Shown: in pieces, positions 54,416 to 64,000 of the stretch | How the letters are laid out: every line of letters begins with the position of its first letter | How positions within the stretch are numbered: position 1 is the stretch's first letter | Assembly: GCF_035046485.1 (NCBI RefSeq) | Contig: NC_085138.1 | Location: 93,099,266-93,163,265 of the forward strand | DNA length: 64,000 bases | Direction of reading: 5' to 3' | Source of the DNA: Aedes albopictus | Lineage: Eukaryota; Arthropoda; Insecta; Diptera; Culicidae | Position numbers and translations under genes: made by a program | The notes under the pieces: generated by a model | What the model saw: only the letters and a program-made list of their open reading frames with translations | Told to the model about the DNA's origin: nothing | Database searches by the model: none

Positions 54416-54599
54416 ATATCGCAGTTGTGCTTCATTTTTCGCAACAAAAAATTTGCTGAAAATCGAAGGTACAAACACAATAGCATACGAAATCGCTTTT
54501 GGCCATTTTGACAAACCCCGTGTCCTCATATCAATCCGGAATATCCCCAGAATGGTTCCGAATATTGCTTGGTCACTTGCGTATTATAAACTTGCACCA

Positions 54600-55310
54600 A
54601 TTTATGATTCATTGAAATTTGCCAAAGGAAGCATCGAAAAAAAATCAGAAACAAGTTTCCAAAAGTTTTTCCTGAGAAATTTTCAAGGGAACTGGAGATG
54701 AAATCCCTCTACGCATTTTTGAAGCAAGTTCTGAAGTAATTACCGAAGGCATTCCGAAATCAACCGCTGAATTTTTTAAATCATTACTAAACAATGGAGA
54801 CATTTTGCGGCATAACAGTCAATGAAACCTTGCGTAGATTCTTTTAAATCTTCGCCAATGTTTTGGCCCTCATTGGGACCTTCTTTAGGGCTCGATTTTT
54901 TCCCTAAAAATGTCTACAAGCAACAATACCAATCGTGCCACTAACATTACACTTCCAAGTGCTTAACAATTTCCGAAGAAATTGTCCGAAGAAAACTCAA
55001 AGGATTTACAGAAAGACTTCACAAAGGAACTGTCGAAAATTTCCTCAAACAAATTGTCTAGGGAATTGCAAATGGCATCGATGAAGACATTTTATCAAGA
55101 ATTACCAAAATTTCCGAAAAATAGCAGAAGGAATTGCCAAAGACATTTACGAAAGAATTGGAACTCTTTCGTAAATGTCTTTGGCAATTCCTTCTGCTAT
55201 TTTTACCAATTACCAATGGAAATTTCGAAGAAAATTCCGGAAAAAAATGCAAAAAAAATAAGAAATACCTAAAATGATTGGCGAAGAAAATTCCGAAGAA
55301 GTTGATTATA
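54600..55310 (+). repeat. Degenerate 12-bp repeat, two blocks
   Basis: 54600-54780 and 54970-55310 hold units like AATTTCCTCAAAC and GAAGAAATTGTCC. The strong hairpin at 55117-55204 lies inside the second block. Confidence 0.6.
55117..55204. repeat. Perfect 40-bp-arm hairpin
   Basis: Arm 55117-55156 (AAAAATAGCAGAAGGAATTG to TTTACGAAAGA) is the exact reverse complement of 55165-55204, with an 8-nt loop ATTGGAAC. Perfect pairing over 40 bp in otherwise diverged repeat implies a recent inverted duplication. If transcribed, the 88-nt stem-loop is the size of a small hairpin RNA. Confidence 0.9.
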
Positions 55311-55840
55311 AACCTGGGCTTGTTACCTGTTAGTAAAAAGAAAATCGTGTTAAGTACTGTGATTTCGGGTGAAATTGATCGACGAGGAGGCCATTTTTGT
55401 TTGTTGATAATAACGCTTTAAACTTAAAACAATTTGTAAGAAAAATGTTCATCATCTGGGTCAAGAGTTATTGAATGATGAGTTTACATGTTTTACAGGC
55501 AATTAGTCACATATTTCTGTATAAAATTCAATATTTTCCAAAAATGCTTGTCAGGCGAACTTTAAACACACTTTCAAACTTATGTTACAATAGCTGTATC
55601 GCAAATGTAATGAATATTCGAATGAATGTTTCTAGCTGCCAAGTGTTCGCTAAACCCGATTTCGTCATAAAAAGACCTTTGAATATTGAAATTTATGCAT
55701 GCAATTGTACTTTTCCGGAAGTTTTAACATATTTAGTATGGAATAGCCTACTTTCAGGCGTTTTCTTAAGATTTATTCAACTTTAAACTTAAATAATTTA
55801 AAATTTAGTAAATTTGTAATAATTTTGCATAGCTTTTCAC
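55311..55840. other. Unassigned AT-rich sequence
   Basis: A repeat fragment GTAAAAAGAAAATCGTGTTAAG (from 55332) runs into GTGATTTCGGGTGAAATTGATC, joining the families seen at 12895 and 52054. The 103-codon plus frame 55475-55786 shows no domain. Confidence 0.35.
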
Positions 55841-55926
55841 GTTCCGGAGTCTCCAGTTAGCCTAGTGGTTATGGCTATGGATCGCCAATCCGGAGACGGC
55901 GGGTTCGATTCCCGTTCCGGTCGAGA
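55841..55926 (+). mobile_element. tRNA-derived SINE family G
   Basis: GGAGTCTCCAGTTAGCCTAG with A-box-like TTAGCCTAGTGGTTATGG, then GCCAATCCGGAGACGGCGG and B-box-like GGTTCGATTCCCG, followed by TTCCGGTCGAGA. The head strongly resembles a tRNA-derived SINE repeated in Aedes; only one copy is seen here. Confidence 0.65.
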
Positions 55927-55934
55927 TATTTTTT

Positions 55935-56230
55935 TAAGAAACCTTGACGGATATTCAGGATAAAAATTGATAAAGAAATTTCCGGAAATACCCCATAAGG
56001 AAAATCTGAAAAAATCAATGACGGAATCCTGAGGGAGGAATTGATTGAAAGAATCCTGGATGAAATCCTCTTTGAATCCTGGAAAAATAAATCCGATATG
56101 CATCCCTAAAGGAATCCTGAGATGAATCCATTTGGCAATACATACTGGGAGGAATCCTTAAATGAACCCCAGATTGAATTCATCGAGGAATACTGGTGAG
56201 CGTGTGACCACTACGCCACGGGCCCCGGAT
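55935..56230 (+). repeat. Degenerate 12-bp repeat block and SINE scrap
   Basis: Units such as AATCCTGAGGGAGGAATTGATTG and AATCCTGGATGAAATCC to about 56190. CACTACGCCACGGGCCCCGG (56208-56227) is a minus-strand fragment of SINE family F. Confidence 0.6.
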
Positions 56231-58317
56231 ATCTTTCAGTATTATAGTACTATACTAGTTAGTCCTTGAGTAAACTCCATTGTGAGTAATAATGGAATAT
56301 CGACTGTTTCAGCTCAAATTAATTCCAATCCTGAAATCGACACGTAAGTAAGAACCTCCCACCCGTAAGTTGTTTAACTTCAAGCTTCAAGCTTCCATGG
56401 TTTCAATCGATATCCAATCCAACGGAGGATCAAAGCCGAGCAATCGTTGGAAACACTTGATAACAGCTGTGTTCGCCAGAAACGGCAATCCATTTGATAT
56501 AATGTGTGGAACTTGGCTCAATGTCGAATTTCCAGCCTGAATGCCTGGCTCAATTTAGCAGCAATGAAAGCCTGCTTCAGTCAGTCGGCGTACACATCAG
56601 GATATTGATTATGTGATTTATCTCTTCCACGAAATGGAAGCGAAAAAATATCCCATTTGGTTTATTTTAATTTGCGTTTCAGCGATTGGCAATGGGAACG
56701 TGGCATGTTAAAATGACGCTTATTGAGTTGGATTGAAACAGCCAAACGCCATTGGTTGGTGAATAACTTCACGCAAAAAAATCCGTTCCGATATACGTGC
56801 ACTCCCAATCACGGCAACGGGAACAAACGGGAACTATGCATAGCAACGATAACAACAATCAGAAATGTACACCGTGAACTAGATGTCACGGTTTCGAGAA
56901 CGCCCGTATTGACAGCTAGAACTAGTTCCAGTTCACGGTGTATATTTGCTTGTTCTCATATTTGCGTTTGTTTGTTCACGTTTATCAGAACGGTTTTCTG
57001 AGCGTGTTTTTAGTGAATCGAGACCCCAATAAACCGCGACAAATCATCACAATTGAGTGAGCTTGGGGGAAGACTGTCAAGCAAGACTGTTGTTCCAAGT
57101 TTCGGAGGAAAAAGTTTCCCCACCAAGTCTCTTGTCGCTGACTGACTGATTTGTTCAATTTTGCCGCCAAAGTCGAACTTTTGGCTTGGTTTTACGCCTG
57201 GTGCAAAGTTTTTCGTGTTTTGTCTCACGATTTCCAACTTCCGTGATGTTATTGAGACCAAGTTCGGCAACAACAGTGTGGCTCTTCCACTTTATTCCCC
57301 TGGGGCGGGAAAGGACTTCATTTGATTGCGTTCAATCATTCACGCACAGTTCGTCTCGTTGATGTTGTTTTCCTCCCAACCGAAAAACAAACTTCAGCTC
57401 TGGCGGCGGGCTGGTAGTAAATATTCGCTAGTCGGTCAACCAAGCATGGAAATGGATTATTGCTGGTACACCACGAACGCACACACATCGAACGCATAAA
57501 TCATTTCCATCGACACTAAGCGCCCTGAGGGGATCGGATGGAATGACCCAGTATGTCACCAAGGAAAAATACCAATCCGTAACGAAAGGAAATTTCATTT
57601 TCACATCCAGAGTATGGTTTGCCCTGCATAAGAGGATTTATCGGTTACTATTGACTGTGTGAGAATTTATTCCAGGATTTGGTTCTGATGAAGCCTCTTA
57701 GTATGATGCATTCATCCATCAACCGAAACAGAATAAAATGCAGAAGTACCTAATCCGGTTTATCATGGTACAACGCGTTACAATTGTACCAGAAAAAAAA
57801 CATTTATCCCAGTTTCGAATGAGACACTACCCGGACAGAAAAAAATAGCAAATGAAACCCAATTTTGAAAATGATGTTCAAAAGTTTAATTACATTTTTT
57901 GTAGGATTGAGTTGTGGAACAATTGATCATCCCATGTGAAATGGCATGGAACTTCATGATTATTCCTGTGATTATTGTATTGTTTATAGCATTAGTGTAG
58001 AATAAATTATTGTTATAATCTAAGAATAATTCTCGTAAACTTAAACACTGAAGAATTTTTTCATTATATTTTCCGATCAGAAAAGAAAAGCACACTTGGA
58101 CGAATGGGGCCAAGAACGGATAAAAATAATAAACTTTTTCCTCGTCCGTGTTCCTCGTATGTTTCTGGTAGTCTCATTTTGGTTTATTTTATTGTAGTAT
58201 TTCATAGCTCGATTGGTTAACACACAGATGAGCAATTTACGAATGAGTGGGAAATTTTTCTAGTTTTTTTATTTTTTGTATTTTTTGGTTTGCATGAAAA
58301 ATAGAGTTAATATACTA
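56231..58317. other. Non-repetitive stretch
   Basis: About 2.1 kb without a recognised gene. An inverted repeat TACACCGTGAACT / AGTTCACGGTGTA at 56867-56944 may be an old MITE. Minus frames near 56985-57273 overlap out of phase and have no motifs. The balanced composition suggests single-copy intergenic or intronic sequence. Confidence 0.35.
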
Positions 58318-58478
58318 TAGAGGACGAATGTCGCTGCTGTTCCCTTTGTTCTCGTTCCGAAACATGTCGGGTATCTATCTGTCAAACTGCATACTTTTTC
58401 GCTTTGACACTTATATCCCTCCCTATCTTCTCTAGCAAGAGATGTTGCGGTGGCGACGCCAGCGACATTCGTCCTCTA
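58318..58478. mobile_element. MITE with TA duplication (TAGAGGACGAATGTCGCTG ends)
   Basis: TA at 58316-58317 and 58479-58480. The 161-bp element begins TAGAGGACGAATGTCGCTG and ends with CAGCGACATTCGTCCTCTA, an exact inverted repeat of 19 bp. No ORF; Tc1/mariner-type target. Confidence 0.88.
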
Positions 58479-59219
58479 TAGTTTATTAACTCTATTGCAT
58501 GAAACCTTGCATACAAGTTTTTGGGGAACAGAAACGCCGTTTTGCATACTTGGCTCGCCATTTTGAATCTGGCCTTACTTATGAGAAGGGGCCTATGAAA
58601 AATGCACATGATATGTTCAAAAAATTGTATCTCAAAAACAGTTTGTCCGATCGGTTTGGTGTCTTCGTCGAAGTTTTAGACAACTGTTGGTGCTATATGA
58701 AGAAAATATACACGGTAAAAAAAAGTTTGGTTTTTGCGTTTTGAGCTAAAATATATATTTTCCCTTAAAAGTTACATGTCAATAATTTTTTAATTATCCT
58801 TATGTTATAGCTGACTGAAAATGCTATCTAGTGCACAGTGGGTTGTTCTGGAGAAAAATAGGTCACAATGAAAAAAAAAAAATGTTTTGAAAAATTACAA
58901 TTTTCAAAAAAAAAGCTATTAAGAAAAGTCAAAAAAGTTTGTCGCCCTAATTTTATGAAAGTACATCAAATTTACAAGCAAAAAGGACTTCGGTATCATT
59001 CTTCTAAGATGCACCGTTTAGAAGATATTACTAATTAAATATTGATTTTTTTGATAACTTTAGCCCTTTTCGGATGTACTCCGTGTTTCTCCAGTTTCGA
59101 AAACATGTCGATGTGAAAATGAGCCGCCACAAGTCGTTGCGTCGAAGAAAGTGACATCTATATAAGATGTGAAGCGACGATTTTTACGATTCAAAGAAAT
59201 TACATATACGATGCTAGCG
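58479..59219. other. Unassigned AT-rich sequence
   Basis: No gene recognised. GCACAGTGGGTTGTTCTGG at 58833 starts with a CACAGTG word like Transib ends, but I found no matching inverted end. Confidence 0.35.
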
Positions 59220-60335
59220 AACCCTTTTTAAATTGCTACAAAAAGGCCACTAGAGATTTGCTTAAGAATTGCTTTAGGTATTCCAATGAGAATTCCCACA
59301 CGAATATGACCAGAAATTTCTTCAGGGATTCATCCTTAAAATCATGCACGAATTAGTCCAGAGGCTCTTCGCTCTTGCATTACTACTTTCAGTGGTTCAA
59401 GCGGGAATTTCTACAGAGATTCCTGTTGGAGTTCTGGAAGTGGCTTCTTCAAAATTCTTCAGAAATGTTTCTAGAATTTCCTCTTAAGACAGCTCCCATA
59501 ACTTCTCCATGGATTCTTTAAGACAGAAATAATTCCTAGGAATTTCTATAAGAATTCTTTTGGAATTTTCTCAAGACATATTCACTAGGGGACTTCATAG
59601 AAGCTTATCTGGGCATTTCTAAAAGTATGTATACATAAATTCTTTGAAAAACAAGCAACACACATTGCTCTAGGATTACTTTTGAAAATCCTGCAAGAGT
59701 TTACAAAAAGATATCTCCGGGAATTTTTCAAAAAAAAATTCATTAAACTTCTCTAGGAATTCCACCAAGAGCTTCTCTAAGAGTTTATCCATAAATTTCT
59801 TCTGAAATTTGATAACAAATTCCTCCTGTGATTCCTAGATGAATTTCGTTGGGATTTTTTCAGATACTCATTTAGAATTTTATTTAAAAAGTGCTTCCTG
59901 AGATTCTCATGAAATTTCTTCAGGGACTCTTTCAGAAATTCTGCTTTGTATGCCCTTACCTCCGAATGTATCTCAAGAGACTTCTTCAGAATTTTCGGGA
60001 TTTCTTCAGGAATTTCAGCAAGGCGTAATTTGAAAATTTCATCCATGAAGATTTTCAGGAATTCCTCTACAAATTTCTTTGAAAATACTATAAAGATTCC
60101 TTTGGAAATTTTTCCAAGATATTCCTCCAAGTATCTCTTGAGAAATTTCTTCGGGACTTGTGGAATTTCTCAAAGTGTCCCTGAAGGAATTTCCTAAGAA
60201 ATACCTGGAGAATTGTCTAGAGGAATCCCTGAAAAACTCCCTAGAGGAAATTTTTGAAAAAGCAAATTCTGGAGTTATCCTTGATGAAATTCCTGGAGGA
60301 ATGCCTTAGGGAATACTTAAAAAAGCTCCTTAACA
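59220..60335. repeat. Degenerate 12-bp repeat with polarity switch
   Basis: From about 59220 to 60150 the units read in the minus orientation (TTTCTTCAGGGATTC). From about 60170 to 60330 they read plus (CTAGAGGAATCCCTGAAAAAC). The switch lies near 60150, so two oppositely oriented blocks are joined. ORFs at 59777-60197 derive from it. Confidence 0.8.
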
Positions 60336-60344
60336 TACCTTTGA

Positions 60345-60527
60345 GTGGAGCTGACCTGGTGTGGGGGTTAGAATACTTGACTACCACGCCGAGGACCTGA
60401 GATCGAATCCCACTCCCGACATACTCACAAAATGTTGGTTTTTCCTTCGGAAGGGAAGTAAAACGTGGGTCCCGAGATGTACTAGCCTAGGGTTAAAAAT
60501 CTCGTTAATACTGACAAAAAAACAAAC
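60345..60527 (+). mobile_element. SINE family C, near full-length
   Basis: GAGTGGAGCTGACCTGGTGTG, GGTTAGAATACTTGACTACC, B-box-like GAGATCGAATCCC, CTTCGGAAGGGAAGTAAAAC, GGGTCCCGAGATGTACTAGC and the tail AAAATCTCGTTAATACTGAC with A-run. Matches 41949-42130. Confidence 0.82.
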
Positions 60528-60539
60528 CTTTGAATTTCT

Positions 60540-60840
60540 TAGAAAAATCATGACACATTTGTGTTATGAAAGTATTTCCAAGGAAAAATTGTTTGGAGAA
60601 TTTCTGGCGGCTTCGCAGATCTGTAAAAAAATCTGAAGCTATCTTTTGAAAATGTCTGTGAAATTTCAAAGGAAAAAATGGTGGAATTCTTGAAGATATC
60701 TCTAAATAGTTTTTTGAAGTTTATCTGGAGGCTTTCTGAAGAAATTCCTGGAGATAGCTCTGAATTCTTACAATAATTTTTTGAATCAAAAACTCTGAAG
60801 TACTGTCTAGAGAAATTTTTGACTATAATTTCATACAGGG
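60540..60840 (+). repeat. Degenerate 12-bp repeat block
   Basis: Units like AATTTCTGGCGGC, AATTCTTGAAGATATCTC and AATTCCTGGAGATAG. Confidence 0.65.
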
Positions 60841-60856
60841 ACTGACTGGGTTTTCC

Positions 60857-61064
60857 GGAAACTTGGTGTTTTAACGCCTTTCAGTCACAGAAAAAGCGTT
60901 GCTTATAAATGTTGAAAACGATAAACTTAAGAGCACCCCCCCCCCTTTTTACATAATAAACAGGCCTTGATGAAGATCCCATCCACAGGATCGAAACGTA
61001 GGCAATGATTTGAGATAATCAACGCTTTTTCTGTGACAGAAAGCCGAAAAAACATGAAGTTGGA
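60857..61064. mobile_element. MITE with CACAGAAAAAGCGTT ends
   Basis: TTTCAGTCACAGAAAAAGCG at the left and AACGCTTTTTCTGTGACAG at the right; similarity extends outward about 25 bp with gaps (AACTTGGTGTTTT / AACTTCATGTTTT). The interior has a C-run and GATCCCATCCACAGGATCG, a small dyad. About 200 bp. Confidence 0.65.
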
Positions 61065-61850
61065 ATATAATCTTTGAAAGAATATGTAGTAGGAAAATAT
61101 AATCTTTAGAGAAATTCCTAAACCAACATCGGAGAAACTTCTGAAATAAGGTCTGAATAAATCCTACGCAATACCAGGAGGAATCTGTGGTGTAAACTCA
61201 GAGGAATGTCTATAAGAATTTCTTGATAATTATTTAAAGAGATTTTTTATTAAAATGCTTACTAAATCCTGAATATTAGAAGCAATTATTGGAGAAAAAA
61301 ACCTCTCGAGAAATTCCAACAAATATTCAAAAAAAAAAAAGGGTTCGTGGAAAAGTTTCTAAACTCCCAAAGCCTAGAGTAGTATTTATAAGAATCTTAA
61401 GTTCTTTGTGTGAAAATTTTTCCTGCGATTGCATCTTTTGGGGAAATATTTGAAGGAAACTCCGAAGAAGAACTCCTGGAGGAAATTCTGATAATATTCG
61501 TGGGAGAATTCCTCCAAAAAATGTTTGGAAAAATACATGAACGAATACATGCATGAACTTCTGTAACAATCTTTGAAGAAATTTTCTAAAAAAACATCCC
61601 AGGAGGAAATTCTGAAGAAGCACGTGAACTAGCTTTAAGAAACTTTTCGAGAAACTCCCGAAGAAGACCAAAGCAGAATTCCTGGAGGAATTGCTGAAGA
61701 AATCTTTGGAAAAAATCCTAGGAAATAAGTATAAATATATGGAAATATACATAATATATTGTAATAAATTCTAAAGGGATACCTGGAGGAAACTTTGAGG
61801 AATTTTTTGCTGAAATCATTTTAGGCAATCCTGCAAGGATTCTGGAAAAA
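61065..61850 (+). repeat. Degenerate 12-bp repeat block
   Basis: Plus-oriented units (AATTCCTGGAGGAATTGCTGAAG near 61678). The 141-codon minus frame 61327-61752 is made of these units. Confidence 0.8.
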
Positions 61851-61911
61851 AAAATGATAAAAGGAGCACTAAATTTCTTCGTTTTAAGTTAAGTGAAGTT
61901 GAACACCCTGC

Positions 61912-62060
61912 TTAACCCTTATGTGGCCGACAGGGTACCCGGGTACCCAGCGTCCATTTAAAAAGCACGGTGTAGAAAAAAGCTAAAAGTTTGTCGGACA
62001 AGGTTAAGAGATCTATCTGTTTTTCTATCTGTTTTTAACCGTTAATGACCGAGATTTCAC
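61912..62060. mobile_element. Fragment of a TTAA-ended MITE
   Basis: TTAACCCTTATGTGGCCGAC and GGGTACCCGGGTACCC at one end. The opposite end is uncertain (a TTAACCGTTAATGACC word near 62035-62050). Confidence 0.4.
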
Positions 62061-63320
62061 GTTCAAATTGCGATATATCCACTAGTTCTTGTAAATTATT
62101 AATTCTAAATCCACTAAAACACCATCTTGGGCTCATTGGATCAAGTCGGAAGGCAGGGCGAGCAAGGTCATCCACCTGTTAGTGCTGAAAAAAAAAGCTG
62201 AAACAATTTCCTGTTTATTTCAAGCTCAACCCACGAATTTCTTTGGGCTCTCTCGGGTGAATGGTAGTAAAGTCGGGTCATTTGCTGCACAGCATGTAGG
62301 CGGGTTGTCGATTCCTTGTGTTCCGAGTACCTCGACTTGTGCCACCGTCGCCATTCTCCGTGTCCTCATTCTGTTTGCTGAGCCTGGCTATTAAGAGGGA
62401 CTTTTCTTTTCCAATGAGAACTTTTAATGAGAACCTAAGACGTAAAAGTTAGACCTAGAGATTATGGTCCCCGGCGGCGGCGGCACACCCCTAGGAGAAA
62501 ACTGCGTCGAAAGAAGGAGGCTTCGAAATTAAACTTTTTCACTTGGTGGGTAATTCCCAGTGATTGAATAAATTAAATAAATCTTGTCGATGAACTTTGT
62601 TGGACATCGGTTGGAGTCAATTCGAGGGCAAGACCCGGCGGCGGTGATGGCGGCGATGGCCTTCGTGACAGGCCAATGAAAGTCCAATAAAGTTGTTAAT
62701 TTTCTTCGATGCTTTCCCATATATTTTATAAGGTGTGGCGAAAGTGGCTGACAAGCGTTTCCCAATGTTCCTTGACGACCGGGCGGAGCAATCCCGACGA
62801 AAATACATCATTCTCGTAATTTGATTTACTTCTATTTCTAAAATTCCAATTCCCCTTTCGTGTCCGGGGGCTTGCGCTTCTCCTCTCGGAGAAGCTGGCG
62901 AAAGTAATATAAACTCTCAAGAGGAAAAAGATAACTGGGCAATCGTTTTCGTAAAAGTTTCCCTTGGCCCCCTTCGGGCATTCTCCAGTTCAGGTTCAGA
63001 CGTTTGGAAAGTAGTGACTCGCCACGGTAGAGAGCCGGGGAAAAAGCGATTCCCAAGTATGTGTGCCAGTGTGCTGGTGGCACATCCCTCTGGTTGCGGA
63101 TATTGAATTGTGAAAATAAGATTTCCATTGCGCAAAGTTTCCAATTTTGGAAGGCGAGTTTCGGTCGGAATCGAATGAAAACTTCACGAGGGGGAAAAAA
63201 TGGGCCAGTTTTTGATTGCTCGTGGCAATGTTGGAGAAGAATATAATAGCTATCGATTCAGCAATATTGTGATTTACTAAGCTTGTGTCGAAAAATTGTG
63301 TCGTTTTCAAATATGAGGAA
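62061..63320. other. Non-repetitive stretch
   Basis: Balanced composition, with a GGC/GGT-rich patch near 62640. Several minus frames of 64-104 codons overlap in different phases and none shows a domain. It could be single-copy intronic or regulatory sequence. Confidence 0.35.
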
Positions 63321-64000
63321 TTGGTCTTGGTCTTGGTCTTGGTCTTGGTCTTGGTCTTGGTCTTGGTCTTGGTCTTGGTCTTGGTCTTGGTCTTGGTCTT
63401 GGTCTTGGTCTTGGTCTTGGTCTTGGTCTTGGTCTTGGTCTTGGTCTTGGTCTTGGTCTTGGTCTTGGTCTTGGTCTTGGTCTTGGTCTTGGTCTTGGTC
63501 TTGGTCTTGGTCTTGGTCTTGGTCTTGGTCTTGGTCTTGGTCTTGGTCTTGGTCTTGGTCTTGGTCTTGGTCTTGGTCTTGGTCTTGGTCTTGGTCTTGG
63601 TCTTGGTCTTGGTCTTGGTCTTGGTCTTGGTCTTGGTCTTGGTCTTGGTCTTGGTCTTGGTCTTGGTCTTGGTCTTGGTCTTGGTCTTGGTCTTGGTCTT
63701 GGTCTTGGTCTTGGTCTTGGTCTTGGTCTTGGTCTTGGTCTTGGTCTTGGTCTTGGTCTTGGTCTTGGTCTTGGTCTTGGTCTTGGTCTTGGTCTTGGTC
63801 TTGGTCTTGGTCTTGGTCTTGGTCTTGGTCTTGGTCTTGGTCTTGGTCTTGGTCTTGGTCTTGGTCTTGGTCTTGGTCTTGGTCTTGGTCTTGGTCTTGG
63901 TCTTGGTCTTGGTCTTGGTCTTGGTCTTGGTCTTGGTCTTGGTCTTGGTCTTGGTCTTGGTCTTGGTCTTGGTCTTGGTCTTGGTCTTGGTCTTGGTCTT
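63321..64000 (+). repeat. Perfect TTGGTC hexamer array, open at window end
   Basis: At least 113 uninterrupted copies (680 bp) of TTGGTC with no substitution seen. It begins abruptly after ATATGAGGAA, and its right end is outside the window. The unit differs from the common insect telomere repeat TTAGG. Confidence 0.98.

Noticed and set aside
58833..58860. Second Transib end (CACAGTGGGTTG)
   Set aside because: No matching inverted end or 5-bp duplication was found within 1 kb.
63321..64000. Telomere repeat
   Set aside because: The unit is TTGGTC, not TTAGG, and it adjoins ordinary interspersed sequence; nothing else supports a chromosome end.

Overview
This window is non-coding, repeat-rich animal DNA that fits an Aedes mosquito (Ae. 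aegypti or Ae. albopictus type). The evidence is a full-length Feilai-like tRNA-derived SINE, several other tRNA-headed SINE families, a BEL/Pao LTR-retrotransposon relic, a LINE relic with RNase H, many short foldback DNA transposons (MITEs) with TTAA, TA, 5-bp or 8-bp target duplications, and long blocks of a degenerate 12-bp repeat with the theme AATTCCTGAAGG. I recognise no intact host gene, rRNA, bona fide tRNA gene or CRISPR. The only protein-family similarity I can support is in two broken retrotransposons at 9.4-12.9 kb.

Layout. 0-9.3 kb: a 10-bp degenerate repeat, MITEs, 12-bp degenerate blocks, an unassigned stretch (5.8-7.2 kb), a hairpin element and a SINE. 9.4-12.9 kb: a LINE relic (minus) abutting a BEL/Pao relic (plus), the latter split by two MITEs whose removal restores its frame. 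13.0-16.8 kb: a 155-bp tandem-repeat element, an older repeat carrying a Transib-like foldback element, and a GATAA-rich MITE. 16.8-18.8 kb: sequence without visible repeats, ending in a GC-richer island. 18.9-25.6 kb: a compound satellite block (purine-rich tract, about 3.9 kb of a 23-bp satellite, a short GCAGAA tract, about 2.2 kb of an 8-bp CTAGTCTT satellite with a 0.9-kb higher-order duplication). 25.6-27.5 kb: unassigned. 27.5-32.7 kb: nested transposons between two inverted copies of one repeat. 32.7-46.1 kb: 12-bp repeat blocks, a second 155-bp tandem element (36.5-38.0 kb), SINEs and MITEs. 46.6-48.7 kb: unassigned. 48.7-63.3 kb: more SINEs, MITEs, a 1.33-kb Tc1/mariner-sized relic, 12-bp repeat blocks and two further unassigned stretches. 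63.3-64.0 kb: an uninterrupted TTGGTC hexamer array running off the end.

The window reads as a record of insertion and local amplification rather than a working gene cluster. By eye about a sixth is the 12-bp degenerate repeat, about a tenth is satellite, and most of the rest is transposon. The most informative observations are a Transib-type foldback element with perfect CACAGTG ends and a 5-bp duplication, a likely origin of the 23-bp satellite from two 12-bp units, a SINE tail captured and re-duplicated inside the 8-bp satellite, a perfect 40-bp-arm hairpin, and a LINE insertion of only about 45 bp with a long target duplication.
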